A stretch of 17,600 nt of DNA from the NCBI GenBank assembly GCA_020853455.1, contig JADYYV010000110.1:1-17600 (forward strand), written 5' to 3'. This document shows positions 13,821 through 17,600 of the stretch, in pieces. The position numbers and the translations under genes were made by a program. Numbering within the stretch: position 1 is the first letter of the stretch; each line of letters starts with the position of its first letter. Origin of the DNA: Alphaproteobacteria bacterium. Lineage in GTDB: Bacteria; Pseudomonadota; Alphaproteobacteria; Micavibrionales; UBA2020. The notes under the pieces were generated by a model. It did no database searches, was not told the origin of the DNA, and worked only from the letters and a program-made list of their open reading frames with translations.

Positions 13821-14377
13821 GACAGCCTCATGCGGCGGTGTCCCGCGAACAGGGGTGCCGCGCCCGAATTGCGGATCGCGGCTTCGGCTGCGTCGCCGCG
13901 GTTCATGTAAAGATGCGCGACCAGCCGCTTGATGCCTTCACGCAAGCTGGACGGCACATCGTCGGGCGTATCGCCGAAACCGGCGCTGAATTCGATCTCG
14001 ATGCCGCTCAATGGCTGTCCCGGCCGGGGCGGCGCGCCGGTCATTTCAATGCGCCCCGGCCTGCCCGCCGTATCGACCGCGTATGATGCGGCGGGAAAAA
14101 CCGCTGCGTCGCCGTCTGCGTCATACACGTTCACAGCCGCCACATGCACCAATGGCGGTTTGGGCAGCGACAGCGCATGTTTCGGCCATGCGTCAAGGTA
14201 CAGGCGGCAGTCGCGCGTGATCAGCGCAAGGCCGGTATGTTCCTCGCAAATCTGGCGCGCGGTTCTAATCAGCGCGGCAATCGCATCGTCATCCGCGTCA
14301 TGCGTGATGCGCAGATGCGCCTTCGCGTCCTCCAGCGTCACCGGTTCGCTCTCCGGCATGTCTTCGATCAGGTTCAT
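13817..14377 (-). CDS. Head-tail connector protein (HK97 gp6 / phiE125 gp8-like), 186 aa
   Basis: VTLEDAKAHLRITHDADDDA and IAALIRTARQICEEHTGLAL near the N-terminus are the hallmark of gp6-like connectors. The C-terminal part has IEFSAGFGDTPDDVPSSLRE and LVAHLYMNRGD, also characteristic. Length matches the family. The ribosome binding site is weak (GAAAG). It begins 14 bp after a terminator hairpin, so readthrough or antitermination is needed if transcription comes from the capsid genes. Role: 12-13-mer ring attached under the portal. Confidence 0.88.
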   Translation of the reverse strand: MNLIEDMPESEPVTLEDAKAHLRITHDADDDAIAALIRTARQICEEHTGLALITRDCRLYLDAWPKHALSLPKPPLVHVAAVNVYDADGDAAVFPAASYAVDTAGRPGRIEMTGAPPRPGQPLSGIEIEFSAGFGDTPDDVPSSLREGIKRLVAHLYMNRGDAAEAAIRNSGAAPLFAGHRRMRLS

Positions 14378-14390
14378 GGCTTTTACTTTC

Positions 14391-14425
14391 GAAAAAGAAG
14401 GGGCGGAGTTTTTATCCTCCGCCCC
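14391..14425 (-). terminator. Terminator hairpin between decoration-type gene and connector gene
   Basis: Perfect 9-bp stem (GGGGCGGAG at 14400-14408 with CTCCGCCCC at 14417-14425), 8-nt loop, followed on the minus strand by TTCTTTTTC. It begins seven bases after the stop of the decoration-type gene. Confidence 0.75.
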
Positions 14426-14432
14426 TTTATCA

Positions 14433-14882
14433 TCAGGTATTGGCGACCGGCAGCGACGACAGGTTGCCCTTGATCGCCAGCATGGCGATGGGGCCGCCGG
14501 TCGACAGCGACACGGGCGTCGCCGTCACCTTCACAAATCGTTTGCCGCCGCGATAGCCGATGACATGGCGTTTCTGTTCGTCGCCCGCCGCATCGACAGC
14601 CGTGAAAACGCCGGAGGCCAGGCCGGTGAAATTCAGCACATCGTCATCCGTGCAGGCGGCATAGGCTGCGGGCGCGCCGGTGCCGTCGTCTTCCGCATGT
14701 TCGATTTTCAGGTCGATGCGGTGCGTCGAATCCAGCGTATCGGCGATATCGCCCACCAGCACCACGATGGCGAGGGTTTCGGCGCCCTGCATATCGATGT
14801 TGCCGGAATTCAGCGCCGATCCCTGCACCGTTTGCGGGCGCAGAGTCTGCTGGATGGAAAGTGTGTTAATCAGGTCGTGCAT
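14433..14882 (-). CDS. Small capsid-associated / decoration-type protein, 149 aa
   Basis: The protein is beta-rich with few charged clusters. Its order of blocks (SALNSGNIDMQGAETLAIVV, DSTHRIDLKIEHAEDDGTG, HVIGYRGGKRFVKVTATPV, AMLAIKGNLSSLPVAN) matches a group of short proteins I know from genes directly after the major capsid in alphaproteobacterial prophages. These are usually annotated as hypothetical, and a head decoration or stabilising role is probable. The start has GAAAGGAT upstream. Rhodobacter-type GTA clusters have no gene here. It is enclosed by a terminator-like hairpin on each side, so its dosage may be set separately from capsid and connector. Confidence 0.6.
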   Translation of the reverse strand: MHDLINTLSIQQTLRPQTVQGSALNSGNIDMQGAETLAIVVLVGDIADTLDSTHRIDLKIEHAEDDGTGAPAAYAACTDDDVLNFTGLASGVFTAVDAAGDEQKRHVIGYRGGKRFVKVTATPVSLSTGGPIAMLAIKGNLSSLPVANT

Positions 14883-14898
14883 GTATAATCCTTTCGGT

Positions 14899-14974
14899 AA
14901 AAAAGAAAATCCGGCACAGGCGGCGCGCGGGGAAACGCGCGCTTTCGTTGCGGGGCTTATATACCTGTGCCGGA
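14899..14974 (-). terminator. Long branched hairpin with T-tract after the capsid gene
   Basis: An 11-bp outer stem (TCCGGCACAGG at 14910-14920 with CCTGTGCCGGA at 14964-14974) encloses a 6-bp inner hairpin (GCGCGC at 14923-14928 with 14937-14942). Read on the minus strand it is followed by ATTTTCTTTTTT. It lies in the 121-bp gap after the capsid stop. Its T-tract runs close to the ribosome binding site of the next gene, so it may act as a partial terminator or mRNA stabiliser. Confidence 0.65.
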
Positions 14975-15003
14975 CCCGGCCTTTTCAGGCCATTCTGTTG
15001 GTG

Positions 15004-16290
15004 TTAGCTGGCCGAGAATTTCATCAGCTTGATCGCCTCGAAATTCACCACGTCGCCGCCGACGCGCTTGGTCGTATAGAATTTGACGTAGGGCTTGGCG
15101 GTGAAGTTATCGCGCAGGATGCGCACGCCCTGCCGGTCGACGATCTGGTATCCGGCGTTGAAATCGCCGAAGGCGATCGACAGGCTGTTGGCCGCAATCG
15201 CCGGCATGTCTTCGGCCTCGATCACGTCGAATCCCAGCAGCGACCCGCCCTGTTTCAGCTGGAAATCCGGCTGCCACAGGTAATTGTCGTCGCCGTCCTT
15301 CAGCTTGCGCACCGCCGCCAGCGTCGATCGCTTCATCATGAACACCGCCTTTTCGCGGTATGCCGATTTCAGCGCATAGACAAGGTTGATCAGCGCGTCG
15401 CCGGGATCGGATGACGCGAAGGCGCCCGCGCCGCCCGATGCGATTTGTTCGATCACGTTGAACGCCGATGCCGACGGCGTGCCCGCCGCATAGGTCAGGA
15501 AACCTCTGGGCTTGCGCACGCCGTTGCCGTTCACAAACGCCTCGTTTTCCATGCGGCTCAGGCGTTCCGCGATCTTGCCGGCCAGCCATTCCTCCACGTT
15601 GAACATCGCGTCGTCCAGCAGCTTTTGCGTCGCGCGCGGTTCGGCATATTGCTCATGCACGGGGATGCGGTATTCGCCGATCTTGGGCGCGGCGGTCTCG
15701 GCTCTGGCTTCCGTTTCGCCGACCCAGCCGCTTGTTGCCTCGTTCAGGTCGTTCACACCCTCCAGCGCGTCGGTGCCGATGGTGATGACATTCGCCACCT
15801 GCCGCATCGGGCTGGTTTCGCGCACCAGCGCCGAAATGCGGCCCGACATATCGGGCGTGACGGCAAAGCCGCCATCGGGATCGGACCCCGCCGCCAGCGC
15901 CTTGATCTCGTCCACGCCCGAACCGGCGTTGTTTTTGCGGATATAGCTGCGGAAGGCGTTGCGGTACTGGCGGTACGCATCGACGCCGAAGCCCTGATCC
16001 AGCGCGTGCTTGCGTTCCGTCATGAACTGCTCGGCTTCCTTCCAGTCGTCGCCCTTCGACGACGGCGCGCGCGACAGCGCGGTTTCCAGCAGGTCGACGC
16101 GTTTTTTCGCCGCATCCGCCGCGTCAGACGCGCGGCTGATTTCGGCGTTCAGGCGGTTGACCTTCATTTCGGTCAGCGGATCGGCCGATCCGCGGCGTTC
16201 CATTTCTCGGATGCGCTGGTCGTTCGCGTCCTTGAATTGTTCAAAAGCACGGCCCAGGTCATAGACCGCCGTGCGGATATCATTCGTCAT
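15004..16290 (-). CDS. Major capsid protein, HK97 fold, 428 aa
   Basis: Residues about 1-115 form a charged coiled-coil delta (scaffolding) domain (DANDQRIREMERRG, LNAEISRASDAADAAKKRVD). The mature shell begins near ALAAGSDPDGGFAVTPDMSG (131-150). SGWVGETEARAETAAPKIGE (187-206) and AFVNGNGVRKPRGFLTY (251-267) are standard HK97/GTA capsid signatures. The ATG follows the protease stop by 15 bp with AAAGGAAA upstream. The delta domain is expected to be removed by the protease encoded just upstream. The lysine/asparagine crosslinking of HK97 cannot be judged from the sequence alone. All core parts are present with no disruption. Confidence 0.93.
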   Translation of the reverse strand: MTNDIRTAVYDLGRAFEQFKDANDQRIREMERRGSADPLTEMKVNRLNAEISRASDAADAAKKRVDLLETALSRAPSSKGDDWKEAEQFMTERKHALDQGFGVDAYRQYRNAFRSYIRKNNAGSGVDEIKALAAGSDPDGGFAVTPDMSGRISALVRETSPMRQVANVITIGTDALEGVNDLNEATSGWVGETEARAETAAPKIGEYRIPVHEQYAEPRATQKLLDDAMFNVEEWLAGKIAERLSRMENEAFVNGNGVRKPRGFLTYAAGTPSASAFNVIEQIASGGAGAFASSDPGDALINLVYALKSAYREKAVFMMKRSTLAAVRKLKDGDDNYLWQPDFQLKQGGSLLGFDVIEAEDMPAIAANSLSIAFGDFNAGYQIVDRQGVRILRDNFTAKPYVKFYTTKRVGGDVVNFEAIKLMKFSAS

Positions 16291-16305
16291 GTTGTTTCCT
16301 TTTGT

Positions 16306-16971
16306 TCAGGTGAGTTTTCGGATGGTGTCGGCCAGTCCCTGCAACAGGGCGGCGGTATCGTCCTCCCCCGCGCAAGCATCGCGCTGCGCAAGGGATTTAT
16401 AGCCTTGGGCGATGAAACCCTTGGCCTGCTTCCGGCTCATGCCTGCATCGCGCAGCAGAGCCTCGAATTCTTTTTGTGTCGGCACGGCGCCCGCCTGCAG
16501 CGCCGATTTCACGCGCTTCACGCGCGCCATGTCGTTCGCCGGAAAGGTGACCATGGAAATTTCCACAAGGTCCAGCTGCGTCAGGATGCGCGCGCCGCTT
16601 GCATCGTCGCGGTGCGAATCCCTGGCGCGATAGCCGATCGACAATCCCGTCACGACGTTTTCGCGCAGCAGCCGGTAGGCTTCGCGGGCGCGCGGAATGT
16701 CGGCCACGAACAATTCGCCCTTGACGTACAACCCGTGCTCGTCCTCCCGCATTTCGCGCCACACGCCGATCGGCTGGCGCGGGTCGTGCTGCCACAGCAG
16801 CGGCGGCAGGCGGTCATCAGCGGCGAAGTTTTTCAAACTGGCGCTGAAAGCGCCCGGCAGGATGCGGTCGTTCACGCTGTCGGTGACGCCAAAGACCGAG
16901 GCGTAACCCTCGAACACGCCTGTTTCATTCAGGAATTTCAGCTCGAACGGCGTCTCGAATTGGGGCAGCAT
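16306..16971 (-). CDS. HK97-family prohead protease, 221 aa
   Basis: FEGYASVFGVTDSVNDRILP at the start, the catalytic histidine in LLWQHDPRQPIGVW (H62), the catalytic serine in TGLSIGYRARD (S111) and a downstream acidic residue in LDLVEISMVTFPAN (E137) match peptidase family U35/S78 prohead proteases. The C-terminal 70 residues (PTQKEFEALLRDAGMSRKQA) are the usual helical tail. ATG 16971 has GAAAGGAAATTACA upstream. This is the first phage gene of the block: portal and terminase, which normally precede it, are absent, and the next gene to the right faces the other way. Role: cleaving the capsid delta domain during head maturation. Confidence 0.93.
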   Translation of the reverse strand: MLPQFETPFELKFLNETGVFEGYASVFGVTDSVNDRILPGAFSASLKNFAADDRLPPLLWQHDPRQPIGVWREMREDEHGLYVKGELFVADIPRAREAYRLLRENVVTGLSIGYRARDSHRDDASGARILTQLDLVEISMVTFPANDMARVKRVKSALQAGAVPTQKEFEALLRDAGMSRKQAKGFIAQGYKSLAQRDACAGEDDTAALLQGLADTIRKLT

Positions 16972-16982
16972 TGTAATTTCCT

Positions 16983-16997
16983 TTCGTTTGAAACGAA
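16983..16997. promoter_or_regulatory. 15-bp palindrome TTCGTTTGAAACGAA upstream of the prohead protease
   Basis: Perfect 7-bp arms around one central base. It lies 12 bp upstream of the protease ATG, next to its ribosome binding site and at the transcription start predicted from the minus-strand promoter. That is a classical operator position, so it may be the site where a repressor or activator controls the whole structural block. A dyad this short could also serve as an mRNA hairpin. Confidence 0.5.
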
Positions 16998-17000
16998 GTG

Positions 17001-17029
17001 ATTGGAGTTAACTGTTATTGTTTTGACAA
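17001..17029 (-). promoter_or_regulatory. Putative promoter of the structural gene block
   Basis: On the minus strand TTGTCA (complement of 17024-17029), a 17-bp spacer and TCCAAT (complement of 17001-17006) give a plausible sigma70-type promoter. The -35 shares its bases with the -35 of the divergent plus-strand promoter, so the two could compete or be co-regulated. Confidence 0.45.
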
Positions 17030-17050
17030 ATGACGCGCGAATCCCATAAC
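17023..17050 (+). promoter_or_regulatory. Putative promoter of the right-edge membrane protein gene
   Basis: Consensus -35 TTGACA (17023-17028), 16-bp spacer and CATAAC (17045-17050, four of six bases of TATAAT). Expected transcription start is near 17057, about 28 bp before the TTG start codon. Confidence 0.55.
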
Positions 17051-17084
17051 CTTGGGTTAGTCATCACACGTCAGGCAGGTTTAT

Positions 17085-17600
17085 TTGTTCAATCGCTTGA
17101 ACCGTTGGTTCGATAACTTCTATGACACCATCAAGGCGGGGTATTACACCCCCGCAGCTCCGCATAAAATTCACGACGACAGCGCATTGCCGCGCAAGCC
17201 CTGGGTCACCACGGCGCTGGGCGCGCTGGGCCTGTCATCGGCGCTTGCGTCGAACACCGTCATCGACATGATGATCGGCGCGTCGCTGCTGGGCGTCGCG
17301 GCGGGCATGGGCCTTGCGGGCATTACCGGCGTTGCGCTGCTGGGCGCGCTGTATTTCCATTCAAAACACACGGGCGCGGAAAAAATCGCCGAAACCAACA
17401 TGGCGGGGCAAAAGGTTGCGGGCACCCGCGCCGACCTTTACACGCTGCATACCGCGCAGAAAAAAATCATCAGCCTGACGGCAAGCTTCAGCGAAGTCGC
17501 CGGGCCCGCCGTCATCAACGCCGAAGTGCAGGACATCATCGCCGACAGCAAATCCGCGCGCGACCGCGTGCAGGTGCTGGATCACGGCAGCGCGCCCGCC
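17085..17600 (+). CDS. Unknown membrane protein, N-terminal 172 aa (cut by window edge)
   Basis: The frame is open from TTG 17085 to the window end. TTG is the only reasonable start: an in-frame TAG lies at 17058-17060, there is no ATG or GTG between, and CAGG is spaced a few bases upstream. The N-terminus is aromatic and polar (FNRLNRWFDNFYDTIKAGYY). Two hydrophobic segments follow (about 41-56 and 58-91, the latter rich in Gly/Ala: IGASLLGVAAGMGLAGITG), then a soluble helical region (LHTAQKKIISLTASFSEVAG). I recognise no family. It diverges from the prohead protease and shares a promoter region with it. Codon use looks like that of the neighbouring cell genes, so it is likely chromosomal, but a regulatory link with the phage block is possible. 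Confidence 0.75.
   Translation, partial: MFNRLNRWFDNFYDTIKAGYYTPAAPHKIHDDSALPRKPWVTTALGALGLSSALASNTVIDMMIGASLLGVAAGMGLAGITGVALLGALYFHSKHTGAEKIAETNMAGQKVAGTRADLYTLHTAQKKIISLTASFSEVAGPAVINAEVQDIIADSKSARDRVQVLDHGSAPA

Noticed and set aside
15445..17001. Plus-strand ORF of 518 codons antisense to capsid and protease
   Set aside because: It lies opposite two unmistakable HK97 genes and its composition (Arg, His, Val, Gln-rich) is that of a shadow frame.
16998..17030. CtrA-type site upstream of the structural block, as in GTA regulation
   Set aside because: Only a single TTAAC half-site is present (17009-17013); I find no TTAA-N7-TTAA motif there.
1..17600. CRISPR arrays, tRNA or rRNA genes, insertion sequences
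   Set aside because: I saw no regularly spaced repeats, tRNA-like cloverleaf segments, ribosomal RNA sequence or transposase motifs in the window.

Overview
The window is high-GC DNA and fits an alphaproteobacterium. Its tail-assembly chaperone, DUF3168 and TP901-1-type tail genes are closest in type to alphaproteobacterial prophages and gene transfer agents (GTAs). Genus cannot be resolved from the sequence alone. Most of it (about 1966-17000) is one long minus-strand block of siphophage-type structural and lysis genes. It sits between cell-type genes: a truncated M48 membrane metallopeptidase (1-996, minus), an ankyrin-repeat protein (1348-1962, plus) and a truncated TTG-initiated membrane protein (from 17085, plus).

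In transcription order (right to left) the block encodes: HK97 prohead protease, HK97-fold major capsid, a small decoration-type protein between two terminator-like hairpins, head-tail connector, head closure protein, an unknown membrane protein, then (after a plus-strand Sel1-repeat gene that breaks the operon) tail terminator (DUF3168), major tail protein, two tail assembly chaperone frames, a 98-aa tape-measure-like protein, lambda M-like and L-like (DUF1833) tail-tip proteins, an orphan 91-aa gene with its own terminator, an NlpC/P60 tail peptidase, a 1347-aa I/J-type tail tip protein and a tail fibre. It ends with a lysis cassette: TM/coiled-coil protein, P5-type lysozyme candidate, holin-like protein and overlapping i-spanin/o-spanin genes. 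Short gaps and repeated 4-nt start/stop overlaps show tight translational coupling. Every reading frame is open, so this is not an obviously decayed prophage.

The strongest new signal is a textbook programmed -1 frameshift site at the end of the first chaperone gene. The heptamer G GGA AAG (the same one used by lambda G/GT) lies 5 nt before a 7-bp stem-loop, and the -1 frame leads directly into the second chaperone ORF, which has no convincing start of its own. Other points of interest: the tape measure is reduced to about the C-terminal 98 residues. The block starts at the protease with no terminase, portal, integrase or repressor in view, and its upstream neighbour is divergent, sharing an overlapping promoter with a 15-bp palindrome. 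Non-phage-like genes (Sel1, the membrane protein, the 91-aa moron-like gene) are inserted among the structural genes. Together these suggest a rearranged or partly domesticated phage/GTA-like particle cluster whose packaging genes, if any, lie elsewhere. That interpretation is inference.
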